DNA from: Bacteroidaceae bacterium
GTDB lineage: Bacteria; Bacteroidota; Bacteroidia; Bacteroidales; Bacteroidaceae
Direction of reading: 5' to 3'
Assembly: GCA_017534705.1 (NCBI GenBank)
Contig: JAFXVU010000076.1
Span: forward strand, 1 to 34,143
DNA length: 34,143 bases
The notes under the pieces are model-generated. The model was not told where the DNA came from and searched no databases. It saw only the letters and a program-made list of their open reading frames with translations. Below, in pieces: positions 24,407-33,926 of this stretch; position 1 is the stretch's first letter; every line of letters begins with the position of its first letter. Position numbers and translations under genes: made by a program.

Positions 24407-25318
24407 CTATTTTCCCTTGAACTTGTCGAAGCCCTCGCCGAATACACCCGACACATTACTCATGCTCACAAAGGCGTGCTGGTCGAGGAGTCTGATGGTG
24501 CGGAAGATGTTTATCGACTCACGCTTTTTAGCCAGCACCAAAAGCACTGGACGGTGGTTTTTCGTGTACCACCCCTTGGCATCAAGCACCGTCACGCCAC
24601 GTCCTCCGGCATTGATGGCATCGGCTATCTTCTCGTATTCCTCGCTGATGATGAAGAACAACACCGACTGACGGCGTCGGTTCATCACATAATCGAGTGT
24701 CACACTCGAGATAATCAGTGTGGCGAAACCAAAGACTACCCTGTACCAGTCGTGGAACACGAAATAGCATGAAGTGATGATGATAAAGTCCATGATCATC
24801 ATCATGTTGCCAAGTGATACGTCCTTGTACTTGTTCACCACTGCGGCAATGATATCCGTACCACCAGTGCTCCCACTGTTGAGAAAACATATCGACAAAG
24901 CGAAACCCTCGAGCAATGCACCTATCACGCAAGCCATAAAGGCCTGGTCGCCCACGATGCGAGGAAGGTTGCCGTCAGCATCCTGGAAGAAACGCTGGAA
25001 CAACCACAGGAAGAAGGTCAAGGTGAACACAGCGTAAATTGTACGTATGCAGAATTTCCAGCCGATTATCTTGATAGCCAGAATCAACAGCACCGCATTG
25101 ATGAAGAAATAGGTGTTCTGAATCTCCAGTCCCGTGGCGAAATAGATGATGATTGACACACCAGTCACACCACCTGTGGTGATTTGGTACGGAAGCATGA
25201 AACAGGTCACCGCAAAGGCGTAAATCATCAAACCCACAGTGATGAAGAAATATTCCTTCAACTCACTGAACACACTCAACTTCGGTAATGTCGGAGTCTT
25301 TATCTTACCTACTTTCAT
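24407..25318 (-). CDS. YitT-family membrane protein with DUF2179 domain
   Basis: Starting at MKVGKIKTPTLPKL (25318) the product has 303 residues; an upstream ATG at 25360 would add 14 less likely residues. The N-terminal two thirds hold five or six membrane spans (YFFITVGLMIYAFAVTCF onward, GGVTGVSIIIYFATG, CFLNSGSTGGTDIIAAV). The last 80 or so residues are the soluble DUF2179 domain (GRGVTVLDAKGWYTKNHRPVLL and KRESINIFRTIRLLDQHAFVSMSNVSGVFGEGF, split by description). The family is thought to be transporters; the substrate is not established. It lies 153 bp downstream of leuS, across a large hairpin repeat. Confidence 0.9.
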   Translation of the reverse strand: MKVGKIKTPTLPKLSVFSELKEYFFITVGLMIYAFAVTCFMLPYQITTGGVTGVSIIIYFATGLEIQNTYFFINAVLLILAIKIIGWKFCIRTIYAVFTLTFFLWLFQRFFQDADGNLPRIVGDQAFMACVIGALLEGFALSICFLNSGSTGGTDIIAAVVNKYKDVSLGNMMMIMDFIIITSCYFVFHDWYRVVFGFATLIISSVTLDYVMNRRRQSVLFFIISEEYEKIADAINAGGRGVTVLDAKGWYTKNHRPVLLVLAKKRESINIFRTIRLLDQHAFVSMSNVSGVFGEGFDKFKGK

Positions 25319-25405
25319 TGTATTTGTTTGTTTTTCAATAATATTTACTCCTTGCCACACAACGGCATGATGGAGACTTGTAATCTATAAAGGTATTTTT
25401 TCAGA

Positions 25406-25469
25406 TTGTAGGGACGCGACCTGTCGTGTGTCTGGTTATATCAACGACAGTCGTGTCCCTACCCTACAA
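25406..25469. repeat. Long REP-like inverted repeat between leuS and the yitT-like gene
   Basis: GTAGGGACGCGAC-CTGTCGT (25408-25427) pairs with ACGACAG-TCGTGTCCCTAC (25444-25462) with one G-U pair and one bulged C around a 16-nt loop. A second CCCTACAAT at 25461-25469 can pair with ATTGTAGGG at 25406-25414. Palindromes containing GTAGGGACGCGAC are, in my recollection, dispersed in many bacterial genomes. In the transcript it would form a strong stem just after the leuS stop codon. Confidence 0.75.
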
Positions 25470-25471
25470 TG

Positions 25472-28312
25472 TTATTTCTTCAGCACGATGTTGACGATTC
25501 TCTTCGGCACCACAATGACCTTCACGACATTGAAGCCCTCGAGGTACTTCTTTGTCTGATCCGACTCCAACGCCACTCTTTCAATGGTGGCACTGTCGGC
25601 ATCAGCGGCGAACTCCATTGGGAAACGTGCCTTTCCGTTGAAACTAATCATCATCTTCACCATGTCTTCCTTCAAGTAACTCTCGTTGTACTCAGGCCAT
25701 TGTGCATCGCAAACCGAAGTGGTGTGACCAAGAGCTTCCCACAACTCTTCTGAGAGATGAGGAGTGAACGGAGCAAGAAGCACGGCAAAAGTCTCCAGCA
25801 CTGTCTTGTTGTGGCTCTTCAACTGGTTGAGTTCGTTGAGGCATATCATGAAAGCACTCACTGATGTGTTGTAAGAGAAATTCTCGATGTCGGTGGTGAC
25901 CTTCTTGATTAACTTATGAATCGACTTGAGTTCTTCCTTGCTGGGTTCAGCATCCTCAGCGGTAAGGTTGCCATCCTTGTCGAAATAGATATTCCACAGC
26001 TTGCGGAGGAAACGGTGGCAACCGTCAATGCCGTTGGTGTCCCAAGGCTTGCTCTGCTCCACAGGACCGAGGAACATCTCGTAGAGACGGAGCGTGTCGG
26101 CACCGTACTTCTCCACCACCATGTCTGGGTTCACCACGTTGAACATCGACTTCGACATCTTCTCCACGGCAAAACCACAGACATACTTGCCGTCCTCAAG
26201 GATGAACTCAGCATTCTGATACTCAGGACGCCAGTTCTTGAAGGCTTCTATGTCCAGGATATCGTTGCTCACGATGTTCACATCCACATGGATGGGTGTC
26301 ACATCATAGTCCTTGCTCAGTCCCAGACTGACGAAAGTGTTGGTGTCCTTCACACGATAAACGAAGTTGCTCCTACCTTGAATCATTCCTTGGTTGATGA
26401 GTTTCTGGAAGGGCTCTTCTTTCACGCTGTAGCCGTAGTCATAAAGGAACTTGTTCCAGAAACGGCTGTAAATCAAGTGTCCTGTGGCATGTTCTGTACC
26501 ACCCACATAGAGGTCGACATTCTGCCAGTACTCGTCAGCTTCCTTACCTACAAGACAAGTGTTGTTCTTGGGATCCATATAACGGAGGTAGTAAGCACTC
26601 GAACCAGCGAAACCAGGCATGGTGTAGAGGTCGATGGGGAAGACTGTCTTATTGTCAATCAGGCTGTTGTCAACCACCTGTTTCTTTTCCTCATCCCAAG
26701 CCCATTTCTTGGCATGGCCAAGGGGAGGCTCCCCTGTAGCTGTGGGGAGGAAATTATCAACCTCGGGAAGCAGCAGTGGGAGGCACTCAGTAGGTATCAT
26801 CTGTGGAACACCATTCTTGTAATATACAGGGAAAGGCTCTCCCCAATAACGCTGACGGCTGAAGATAGCGTCGCGCAGACGGTAGTTTACCTTCACGTGA
26901 CCAATGCCATGCTTCTCCACATAATCCTTGGTGGCAGCGATAGCTTCCTTCACGGTCAAGCCATTAAGCGAGAAGTCGATATACGGCTTGACGTCAGTAC
27001 GAGGCGAATTGCACACGATACCTTCCTTGGCGTCGTAACTCTCCTCACTGATGTCGCAACCCTCAATCAAGGGGATGATGGGCAGTCCGAAATGTTTGGC
27101 GAAGGTGTAGTCACGGCTGTCGTGGGCAGGTACGGCCATAATGGCACCGGTACCATAACCTGCAAGAACATAGTCGCTTACCCAGATGGGGTTGGCCTCA
27201 CCGGTGAAAGGGTTGATGGCATAACTGCCAGTGAACACACCTGTCACCTTCTTGTCTATCATTCGCTCGCGCTCGGTGCGTTTTTTTGTTTCTTCAACGT
27301 AGGCATCGACCACGGCTTTCTGCTCAGGTGTTGTAAGTTCGTCTACCAACTCGCTCTCTGGAGCCAGCACCATGAAAGTGACGCCGAACATCGTGTCGGC
27401 ACGGGTGGTGAAGATTGTGAACTGCTTGTCGCTGTCCTTTACTTTGAACACCACCTCTGCTCCTTCACTGCGACCTATCCAGTTACGCTGTGTCTCTTTC
27501 AATGAGTCAGTCCAGTCGATTGTGTCCAATCCATCAAGCAGACGCTGAGAATAGGCACTCACGCGAAGGCACCACTGCCTCATCTTTTTCTGCACCACAG
27601 GATAACCTCCTCGGATGCTCACGCCTTCCACCACCTCGTCGTTGGCCAACACGGTACCCAACTCTGGGCACCAGTTCACCATTGTCTCGCCCAAGTAAGC
27701 GATACGGTAGTTCATCAACAACTCGCTACGGTCCTTCTCGCCCATCTGCTTCCACTCGTCGGCGGTGACGGTCAGGTTCTCTGTAGCCCATGCATTAAGA
27801 CCTTCAGTGCCTTTCTGCTCCAAATGGGAGATGAGTTGTTCGATAGGATGAGCCTTGTTGAGGGCAGTGTCGTAATAACTATTGAACATGAGTTGGAAAG
27901 CCCACTGTGTCCAATGGTAGTATGAGGGGTCACAAGTTCGCACCTCACGGTCCCAGTCGAAACAGAAACCTATCTTATCGAGTTGCTCACGGTAGTGGTT
28001 GATATTAGCCACAGTAGTGATTTCGGGATGTTGTCCTGTTTGGATGGCATATTGCTCAGCTGGGAGTCCATAGGCATCGTAACCCATAGGATTGAGCACG
28101 TTAAATCCCTGCAAACGCTTGTAACGTGCATAGATATCGCTGGCAATGTAACCCAGCGGGTGGCCCACATGCAGACCTGCTCCCGATGGATAAGGGAACA
28201 TGTTCAACACATAAAACTTCTGCTTTGTCTTGTCTTCCTCAACGTGGTAGGTCTTCTGCTCTACCCAACGCTGACGCCATTTTTTCTCAATGTCTCTGAA
28301 ATTGTAGTCCAT
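25472..28312 (-). CDS. leuS: Leucyl-tRNA synthetase
   Basis: LeuRS is a class I synthetase that charges tRNA-Leu in the cytoplasm. The 946-residue protein has the HIGH-type motif HVGH (48-51, in [15 protein letters not shown]), a CP1 editing domain (about 225-450, with [18 protein letters not shown] and [19 protein letters not shown] motifs), the KMSKS loop [10 protein letters not shown] (about 716) and the anticodon-binding helical domain plus C-terminal tail. All essential motifs are present. The start ATG at 28312 leads into [15 protein letters not shown], normal for the family. It is first in a same-strand run with yitT-like, rdgB, porZ and the amidase gene. Confidence 0.97.
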   Translation of the reverse strand: MDYNFRDIEKKWRQRWVEQKTYHVEEDKTKQKFYVLNMFPYPSGAGLHVGHPLGYIASDIYARYKRLQGFNVLNPMGYDAYGLPAEQYAIQTGQHPEITTVANINHYREQLDKIGFCFDWDREVRTCDPSYYHWTQWAFQLMFNSYYDTALNKAHPIEQLISHLEQKGTEGLNAWATENLTVTADEWKQMGEKDRSELLMNYRIAYLGETMVNWCPELGTVLANDEVVEGVSIRGGYPVVQKKMRQWCLRVSAYSQRLLDGLDTIDWTDSLKETQRNWIGRSEGAEVVFKVKDSDKQFTIFTTRADTMFGVTFMVLAPESELVDELTTPEQKAVVDAYVEETKKRTERERMIDKKVTGVFTGSYAINPFTGEANPIWVSDYVLAGYGTGAIMAVPAHDSRDYTFAKHFGLPIIPLIEGCDISEESYDAKEGIVCNSPRTDVKPYIDFSLNGLTVKEAIAATKDYVEKHGIGHVKVNYRLRDAIFSRQRYWGEPFPVYYKNGVPQMIPTECLPLLLPEVDNFLPTATGEPPLGHAKKWAWDEEKKQVVDNSLIDNKTVFPIDLYTMPGFAGSSAYYLRYMDPKNNTCLVGKEADEYWQNVDLYVGGTEHATGHLIYSRFWNKFLYDYGYSVKEEPFQKLINQGMIQGRSNFVYRVKDTNTFVSLGLSKDYDVTPIHVDVNIVSNDILDIEAFKNWRPEYQNAEFILEDGKYVCGFAVEKMSKSMFNVVNPDMVVEKYGADTLRLYEMFLGPVEQSKPWDTNGIDGCHRFLRKLWNIYFDKDGNLTAEDAEPSKEELKSIHKLIKKVTTDIENFSYNTSVSAFMICLNELNQLKSHNKTVLETFAVLLAPFTPHLSEELWEALGHTTSVCDAQWPEYNESYLKEDMVKMMISFNGKARFPMEFAADADSATIERVALESDQTKKYLEGFNVVKVIVVPKRIVNIVLKK

Positions 28313-28372
28313 TTTTTATGTTTTTATTCTCGTTTCATCAATTTGAAATGGATATAATACCCTTTGAAACTG

Positions 28373-28380
28373 CAAATTTA
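28373..28380 (-). promoter_or_regulatory. Candidate -7 element for leuS
   Basis: TAAATTTG followed by C on the minus strand matches TAnnTTTG. Transcription would begin near 28366, giving a leader of about 54 nt. No clear -33 element lies 19-21 nt upstream, so confidence is modest. Confidence 0.4.
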
Positions 28381-28512
28381 CAATCTTTTCGCCTAATAAT
28401 CATGATTTTCACTTAAATAACGTCTATTTCTTTACGCTTTCTCCTCTTGAATGGGTATTAGTCGACAATTGCACAAATCCAACGAAATTAATTCACGCTA
28501 AGAAAAAACAGA

Positions 28513-28565
28513 GATTGCAAGGATGTATAGGGGACTTCTATATTCCCCTATACATCCTTGCAATC
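28513..28565 (-). terminator. Perfect 21-bp hairpin with T-run after polA
   Basis: The arm at 28513-28533 (GATTGCAAGGATGTATAGGG plus G) is matched exactly by 28545-28565 around an 11-nt loop. On the minus strand it is followed by TCTCTGTTTTTTCT. A stem this long exceeds what a terminator needs, so it may be a repeat element adopted as one. It lies about 100 bp after the polA stop. Confidence 0.72.
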
Positions 28566-28616
28566 CTTTAATTCATCACAAATTGTGTGTTGATAAGAGA
28601 AAACACGGGTTTAAGC

Positions 28617-28659
28617 ATAAAAAAGATAAAGCTCCCCTGTAAGTGGATTCCATGGGGAG
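28617..28659 (-). terminator. First terminator candidate after polA
   Basis: CTCCCC (28632-28637) pairs with GGGGAG (28654-28659) around a 16-nt loop. On the minus strand it is followed by CTTTATCTTTTTTAT. It lies 7 bp from the polA stop codon. Confidence 0.55.
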
Positions 28660-28665
28660 TGAATC

Positions 28666-31437
28666 TTAATGTGCTTCGAGCCAGTTGTCGCCCCAGCCGC
28701 AGTCCACGATTAGGGGTACTTGCATCTGATAGGCCGACTCCATCTCCTCACGCACGATACGCTCCAGAAGGTCTTTTTCATCGGGAACCACACTGAAGTT
28801 GAGTTCGTCATGCACCTGAAGGATGAGTTTTGACTTGAGGCCTTCCTTGCGCATTCTATTATCGACACGAATCATTGCAATCTTAATGATATCGGCGGCA
28901 GTACCTTGTATGGGTGCATTGATGGCAACCCTCTCGGCATTTCCTCGTTCGCTGGCATTGAGGCTATTGATTTTCGAGAGCGGACAACGACGGCCGAATA
29001 CGGTCTCGGCATAACCCTTCTCCCTACCCTGCTGTATTGACTTATCCATATACTCCTTCACTTTGGGATACGTCTGGAAGTAATTGTCGATGAGTTCCCT
29101 GGCCTCTCCCCTACTCACTTCCATACGTTCGGCCAATCCGAATGTAGTGATACCATATATGATGCCAAAGTTGGCAGTCTTGGCCTTTCGGCGCTGGTCC
29201 TTGGTCACCTCCTCAAGGGGTAACTTATAAATCTTTGCGGCTGTGGCAGCATGGATGTCCCTTCCCTCTCGGAACGCCTCAATCATGTTCTCATCACCAC
29301 TCAGATGCGCCATGATACGCAGTTCTATTTGAGAGTAGTCGGCAGAGAGGAACAAGTTTCCGTCATCGGGGATGAAAGCCTTCCTCACCTCTTTTCCGAT
29401 ATCCTCTCGTACGGGTATGTTCTGGAGGTTGGGGTCGCTCGACGAAAGCCTTCCTGTGGATGTCACCGCCTGATTATAGGAAGTGTGTATATACCCCGTC
29501 TTCTTGCTTACCAGTTGCGGCAAGGCGTCGATGTAGGTAGAGAGCAGTTTCTTATAACCACGGTAGTCGAGAATCTTCCCCACTACAGGATGGAGTTTCT
29601 TCAAAGGAATGAGTATTTCCTCAGAGGTGGCATACTGTCCAGTCTTGGTCTTCTTAGGTCGGTCGAGCAAGTGTAGTTTCTCAAACAGCAACTCCCCGAC
29701 TTGCTTAGGCGATGAGACATTGAATTTCTTACCAGCCAACTCATACACCTCTCCTTCTATCTCCTGCATCCTCTGATTGAAATCAGCCGAGGTTTCCCGA
29801 AGCGAGTTCTCGTCGATGCGGACACCGTTGCGCTCCATACGGACCAACACAGGCAGGAGTGGCATCTCTATCGTTTCGAAGAGATTCATCAGTCCTTCCT
29901 CTCGCAACATCTTCTCGAAGACATGTTTGAGTTTAAGTGTCACGTCGGCATCTTCAGCCGCATACTCATACACTTCTGTTGGCATCAAGTCGCGCATGTT
30001 TTTCTGTTGTTTGCCCGAACCGATGAGTCGCTCAATGGGGATAGGATCGTACCCGAGGTAATTGCGTGCCATTTCGTCCATATTGTGTTTCATCTCGGGG
30101 AAGAGCAAGTAGTGTGCCAACATCGTGTCGAACATCTGACCGCGGAGCTCGATGCCATAGTTGAGCAACACCTCCATGTCGTATTTCAAATTTTGACCTA
30201 TTTTAAGGATTTTTTCATTTTCGTAGATTTCTCTAAATTTTTCCACGATTTTCTTGGCGGCATCAAAATCTCGTGGAATGGGAACATAGAAAGCCTCGTT
30301 TTCCTTCACAGAAAAGCTCAATCCCACCAATTCGGCGTCGATAGTATTCAAACTGGTCGTTTCTGTGTCTAAACAAATGAAATCCGAAATCAAAAATTTT
30401 TGAACTAATTGACAGATTTCTTCTTCTTTTTCAACAAGTTTGTAATTATGGTTAAGGTTTTTTAACTCTTGAAATTGCGTTTTTTCGGGACTTTCTGTCC
30501 CCTTGTCGGGAATATTCGAAAATAAATCGCCCGAAAAGAGGTCCAATTGGCGGGGTTGAGGCTGAAGATCTCCCAAGACCCGTTTGAGCAGTGAACGGAA
30601 CTCCAGTTCCTCGAAAAGACGTCGAACCTCGTCTTTGTTGATTTCCTTTTTTCTGAGTTCGTCGAGATTCAAGGTGATAGGCACATCGGTTTTGATGGTG
30701 GCGAGGAATTTGGAAAACTTTATCAGTTCGGCATTCCCCTCAATCTTGGCCTTGAGGGCACCTTTGAGTTGATCAGTATGTTCGAGTAGATTTTCCACCG
30801 AACCAAATTCTCCAATCAGTTTGACAGCCGTGACCTCACCGACCCCTGGACAACCAGGAATGTTATCAGAACTGTCGCCCATGAGTCCAAGCAGGTCGAT
30901 AACCTGGGTGGGGTGGGAGAGTCCATACTTCTCCATGACAGCTTTCGGTCCCTTGATGGTGAACCCATGCCCGATATGGTTGGGACTATACATCAACACA
31001 TTGTCTTTTACCAATTGGCCGTAGTCTTTATCGGGTGTCATCATGTAGGTAACGACATCCGTCTTGCTGGCTTGTTCCGCCAAGGTGCCGATGACATCGT
31101 CGGCCTCAAATCCGGGAATCTCGAAAATGGGGATGTTATAGGCTTGTAGTATTTTCTTTATATAAGGTAGACCTACTTCTATTCCCTCAGGCGTCTTCTC
31201 CCGCTGGGCCTTGTATTTAGGATAAACCTCGTGACGGAAGGTACCTCCCTTAGGGTCGAAAGCCACCGCAATGTACTCTGGCTTTTCTTCTCGAAGTACT
31301 TCTTCAAGGGTGTTCACAAAACCGAGGATAGCCGTGGTGTCAATCCCTTTGGAGTTGATTCTTGGATTCTTAGACAAAGCCCAATAACCTCGGTAAATCA
31401 GCGCATAAGCGTCGAGCAAGAATAGTTTATTAGCCAT
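28666..31437 (-). CDS. polA: DNA polymerase I
   Basis: Pol I fills gaps and removes RNA primers in replication and repair. The 923-residue protein has all three parts: a 5' nuclease (1-300, FLLDAYALIYRGYWALS at the start, and DKDYGQLV, GLMGDSSDNIPGCPGVG), a 3'-5' proofreading domain (about 330-525) with the acidic motif FICLDTETTSL, so proofreading looks intact, and a polymerase domain with motif A SADYSQIELR (about 697), motif B RRKAKTANFGIIYG and motif C LQVHDELNFS (about 875). Length is typical. It is divergent from the polyprenyl synthase across 138 bp and followed by two terminator candidates. Confidence 0.97.
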   Translation of the reverse strand: MANKLFLLDAYALIYRGYWALSKNPRINSKGIDTTAILGFVNTLEEVLREEKPEYIAVAFDPKGGTFRHEVYPKYKAQREKTPEGIEVGLPYIKKILQAYNIPIFEIPGFEADDVIGTLAEQASKTDVVTYMMTPDKDYGQLVKDNVLMYSPNHIGHGFTIKGPKAVMEKYGLSHPTQVIDLLGLMGDSSDNIPGCPGVGEVTAVKLIGEFGSVENLLEHTDQLKGALKAKIEGNAELIKFSKFLATIKTDVPITLNLDELRKKEINKDEVRRLFEELEFRSLLKRVLGDLQPQPRQLDLFSGDLFSNIPDKGTESPEKTQFQELKNLNHNYKLVEKEEEICQLVQKFLISDFICLDTETTSLNTIDAELVGLSFSVKENEAFYVPIPRDFDAAKKIVEKFREIYENEKILKIGQNLKYDMEVLLNYGIELRGQMFDTMLAHYLLFPEMKHNMDEMARNYLGYDPIPIERLIGSGKQQKNMRDLMPTEVYEYAAEDADVTLKLKHVFEKMLREEGLMNLFETIEMPLLPVLVRMERNGVRIDENSLRETSADFNQRMQEIEGEVYELAGKKFNVSSPKQVGELLFEKLHLLDRPKKTKTGQYATSEEILIPLKKLHPVVGKILDYRGYKKLLSTYIDALPQLVSKKTGYIHTSYNQAVTSTGRLSSSDPNLQNIPVREDIGKEVRKAFIPDDGNLFLSADYSQIELRIMAHLSGDENMIEAFREGRDIHAATAAKIYKLPLEEVTKDQRRKAKTANFGIIYGITTFGLAERMEVSRGEARELIDNYFQTYPKVKEYMDKSIQQGREKGYAETVFGRRCPLSKINSLNASERGNAERVAINAPIQGTAADIIKIAMIRVDNRMRKEGLKSKLILQVHDELNFSVVPDEKDLLERIVREEMESAYQMQVPLIVDCGWGDNWLEAH

Positions 31438-31575
31438 AATTCATATTTTTTGTGTGTAAAGTTAGCAAAAAATCTGCTATTAGCGGTTTTATTACTAAAT
31501 TTGTATCGAAAAACGTTTTATTTTGTGTGATAAACGTTTATTTGGTTTTATTCAAGTGATACATTAAGTGCTGTT

Positions 31576-32547
31576 ATGATTAGTATTTCGCAAGTTCGCA
31601 ATGGTGTGATTGATGAGTTGAACAAGTTCAACGAACTCTTTGAGTCAGTGCTGTCGCATGATGATTTTCTTCTGAACGAGGTGTTGAAACTGATTGCTTC
31701 GAGGAAGGGCAAACAGATGCGTCCTCTGTTGACATTGCTCTGCGCCAAGGTATTTGGCGAGGTCAACGACCGCACACTTCTCTCAGCCGTATCACTTGAG
31801 TTGATGCACACAGCCAGTTTGATTCACGACGATGTAGTCGATGAGAGCGACGAACGTCGTGGTTTGTTGTCGGTACACAAAGCCTATTCTAATAAGGTAG
31901 CCGTTCTGTCGGGTGACTATCTCCTGGGGGTAGCCCTGAAGAATGTCGCTTTGACAGGTTCGACCGAACTAATGGACTTGTTTTCTGTCACAGCCCAACA
32001 TTTGGCACAAGGTGAATTGCTACAGCTTGACACCAACTCTAAGAATCTCTCTTACGATTATTATATGGATGTCATCAAGAATAAAACAGCAGTGCTGTTC
32101 TCAGCCTGCGCCAAGGCTGGTGGCATGTCTGTTGGTAGTGATGCAGTGACTTTGGAACAACTCGGTAGGGTAGGGGAGTACATTGGCATCTGCTTCCAAA
32201 TTAAGGATGACATCTTCGACTACAATCCTCATTCAGAGATAGGGAAACCGACTGGTAACGACATGAAAGAGGGTAAGGTGACCTTACCCGCTCTCTATGC
32301 TTTGAAACAACAGGATTCAAAGGACTTCAACGATATCGCCCGTCTGATCCAGCAAGGTCAGGCCAACAAACTGGATATCGAGAAGATGCGCATGCTTACC
32401 TTGGAACGGGGCGGTATTGAATATGCCTATTCTGTCATCAAGGACTATTCCGACAAGGCTCACCAACTCATTGACACTTTCCCTGATAACAGGGTAAAAG
32501 CATCACTTCACGACTACGTTGTTTTTGTTTGTGACCGAGTGAATTAA
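31576..32547 (+). CDS. Polyprenyl diphosphate synthase (trans, long chain)
   Basis: This enzyme condenses isopentenyl diphosphate onto an allylic primer to make the isoprenoid chain of menaquinone or a similar carrier. The 323-residue sequence has the first Asp-rich motif LIHDDVVDE (85-89), the second QIKDDIFDY (211-215), KGKQMRPLL (45-52) for IPP binding, and GDYLLGVAL. The residues four and five before the first motif are small (Ala80, Ser81), as in medium- and long-chain enzymes rather than farnesyl synthases, so an octaprenyl-type (IspB-like) product is likely. It is convergent with deoC with only 22 bp between the stop codons and no hairpin. Confidence 0.92.
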   Translation: MISISQVRNGVIDELNKFNELFESVLSHDDFLLNEVLKLIASRKGKQMRPLLTLLCAKVFGEVNDRTLLSAVSLELMHTASLIHDDVVDESDERRGLLSVHKAYSNKVAVLSGDYLLGVALKNVALTGSTELMDLFSVTAQHLAQGELLQLDTNSKNLSYDYYMDVIKNKTAVLFSACAKAGGMSVGSDAVTLEQLGRVGEYIGICFQIKDDIFDYNPHSEIGKPTGNDMKEGKVTLPALYALKQQDSKDFNDIARLIQQGQANKLDIEKMRMLTLERGGIEYAYSVIKDYSDKAHQLIDTFPDNRVKASLHDYVVFVCDRVN

Positions 32548-32569
32548 GAGTGAAAATTTGAAGGCTCCA

Positions 32570-33454
32570 TCAGAAATACTTCTCTTGCTTACCTGTGATA
32601 TCGTTGAGAAGGAGGTTGGCAAGGCTGCTTGTACCAAGTCGGAAGAGTTTGTTATTCAACCACTTATCTCCAAGTATCTGTTTCACAATAGTGTAGTAGG
32701 ATAGAGCATCGTCAACGGTCTTCATTCCACCAGCAGGTTTGAAACCAATTTGAATACCAGTCTTCTCATAGTATTCCTTTATGGCTTCGCACATCACGTA
32801 GGCCGCCTCAGGTGTGGCGCCCACGGCTATCTTTCCTGTTGAGGTCTTGATGTAATCAGCACCAGCGTACATCGAAATCACAGCCGCTTTCTTGATGTTG
32901 CTCAGCGTCTTAAGAGCTCCCGTCTCAAGTATCACTTTGAGTGGTTTATTGCCACATACCTCTTTCAGTTCTGATAGTTCATCCGCAACAGCCTCATAGT
33001 CACCGGCGAGGAACATACCTACAGGCATCACTGTGTCGATTTCGGTGGCACCTTCATGGATAGCCATAGCAGTCTCAGCAACCTTCACTTCCTGAAACGT
33101 TTGTGAAGAAGGAAAGTTACCGCAAACGCAAGTGATATTAATGTCCTCATTTTCAAGACTATCGTGACAGATATTGGCAAACACAGGGTAGACACAGACG
33201 CTTGCCACATGTCCGAGTTCCCCGTAATCAGAATCAAATTGGTTGACACGTTCCACCATACGGAGAATCTTGTCCTCGTTATCAGCCACATCCAGCGAAG
33301 TCAATTCAACGCTGTTGAGCAGGAACATCTTCACTTCCTTTGTATTGTTTTCCTCCTTGTGACGGTCGAGTAGGGTAGCGACTCTCTCCTTGATTTCATT
33401 GTAGTCGTAGTCAGTGTTATACTGGCTGATTGCTTCTTGATATTTGCTTTGCAT
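32570..33454 (-). CDS. deoC: Deoxyribose-phosphate aldolase
   Basis: DeoC splits 2-deoxyribose-5-phosphate into acetaldehyde and glyceraldehyde-3-phosphate during deoxynucleoside catabolism. The 294-residue protein has a TIM barrel with the catalytic residues placed as expected: Asp140 (ATEIDTVM), the Schiff-base Lys203 (DYIKTSTGK) and Lys239 (GFKPAGG). It is longer than the short bacterial forms (about 250) because of a 40-residue N-terminal extension and belongs to the longer DeoC type. It follows a MazG-like gene by 96 bp in a same-strand run with dtd, a plausible nucleotide-turnover cluster. Confidence 0.95.
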   Translation of the reverse strand: MQSKYQEAISQYNTDYDYNEIKERVATLLDRHKEENNTKEVKMFLLNSVELTSLDVADNEDKILRMVERVNQFDSDYGELGHVASVCVYPVFANICHDSLENEDINITCVCGNFPSSQTFQEVKVAETAMAIHEGATEIDTVMPVGMFLAGDYEAVADELSELKEVCGNKPLKVILETGALKTLSNIKKAAVISMYAGADYIKTSTGKIAVGATPEAAYVMCEAIKEYYEKTGIQIGFKPAGGMKTVDDALSYYTIVKQILGDKWLNNKLFRLGTSSLANLLLNDITGKQEKYF

Positions 33455-33550
33455 AGTTGTCGTTATTTGCTTTATAAGTTGAATATTATATGTATTAATG
33501 GGCTGTATGAGTATTGGTCTGGAAGGGGTGATAAAACAGCGTTTGGATGA

Positions 33551-33889
33551 TTATAGTTTGGGGTTGTTCAGGTGGCGTGCATGGTCGCGAAGAGTCTTTT
33601 TATCGAGATTTTTGGTAAATTCCTCGGTGAGATTAACACCTGTTTGGTTGGCCAAGCAGATAAGTACCCAAAGCACATCGGCCATTTCCTCTCCGAGGTT
33701 ATCCTTTTCTCCTTGCTTGAAACTTTGGTCACCGTATTTACGCGCTATGACACGAGCCAACTCACCGACTTCTTCGGTTAAACAAGCCATATTGGTCAGT
33801 TCACTGAAATAACGGACGCCGTATTCCTTTATCCAGTTATCAACCATTTGCTGGGCATCGTTTAAAGTGATATCGTGATTTGTCGTCAT
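33551..33889 (-). CDS. MazG-like nucleotide pyrophosphohydrolase
   Basis: The 112-residue protein is an all-alpha NTP pyrophosphohydrolase of the single-domain MazG-like type. The Mg-binding acidic pattern EExxE then ExxD is present: LTEEVGEL (Glu39, Glu40, Glu43) and LGEEMADVLW (Glu67, Glu68, Asp71). Such enzymes hydrolyse (d)NTPs or damaged nucleotides to monophosphates. It begins 37 nt after the dtd stop and precedes deoC, so the three are probably one transcript. The exact substrate cannot be told from sequence. Confidence 0.9.
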   Translation of the reverse strand: MTTNHDITLNDAQQMVDNWIKEYGVRYFSELTNMACLTEEVGELARVIARKYGDQSFKQGEKDNLGEEMADVLWVLICLANQTGVNLTEEFTKNLDKKTLRDHARHLNNPKL

Positions 33890-33926
33890 TGTTAATAGTA
33901 TAAATTCTTCTTAAGGGATTCGATTA

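Larger units (their letters stand above)
28313..28665. other. Intergenic region between polA and leuS
   Basis: This 353-bp gap holds a candidate -7 element for leuS (28373-28380, minus), a 21-bp perfect hairpin (28513-28565) and a smaller terminator-like hairpin (28617-28659) just after polA. Between about 28385 and 28510 I see no gene or structured element. Confidence 0.65.

Noticed and set aside
25916..27505. A 529-codon open frame antisense to leuS
   Set aside because: The leuS frame has all class I synthetase motifs across this stretch; the antisense product has no domain features, no signal and no matching context.
31438..31575. Regulatory RNA or riboswitch in the polA/polyprenyl synthase divergent gap
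   Set aside because: The region is AT-rich with only a loose TAAATTTG at 31496-31503 (plus) and no stable fold; nothing beyond promoters is needed.
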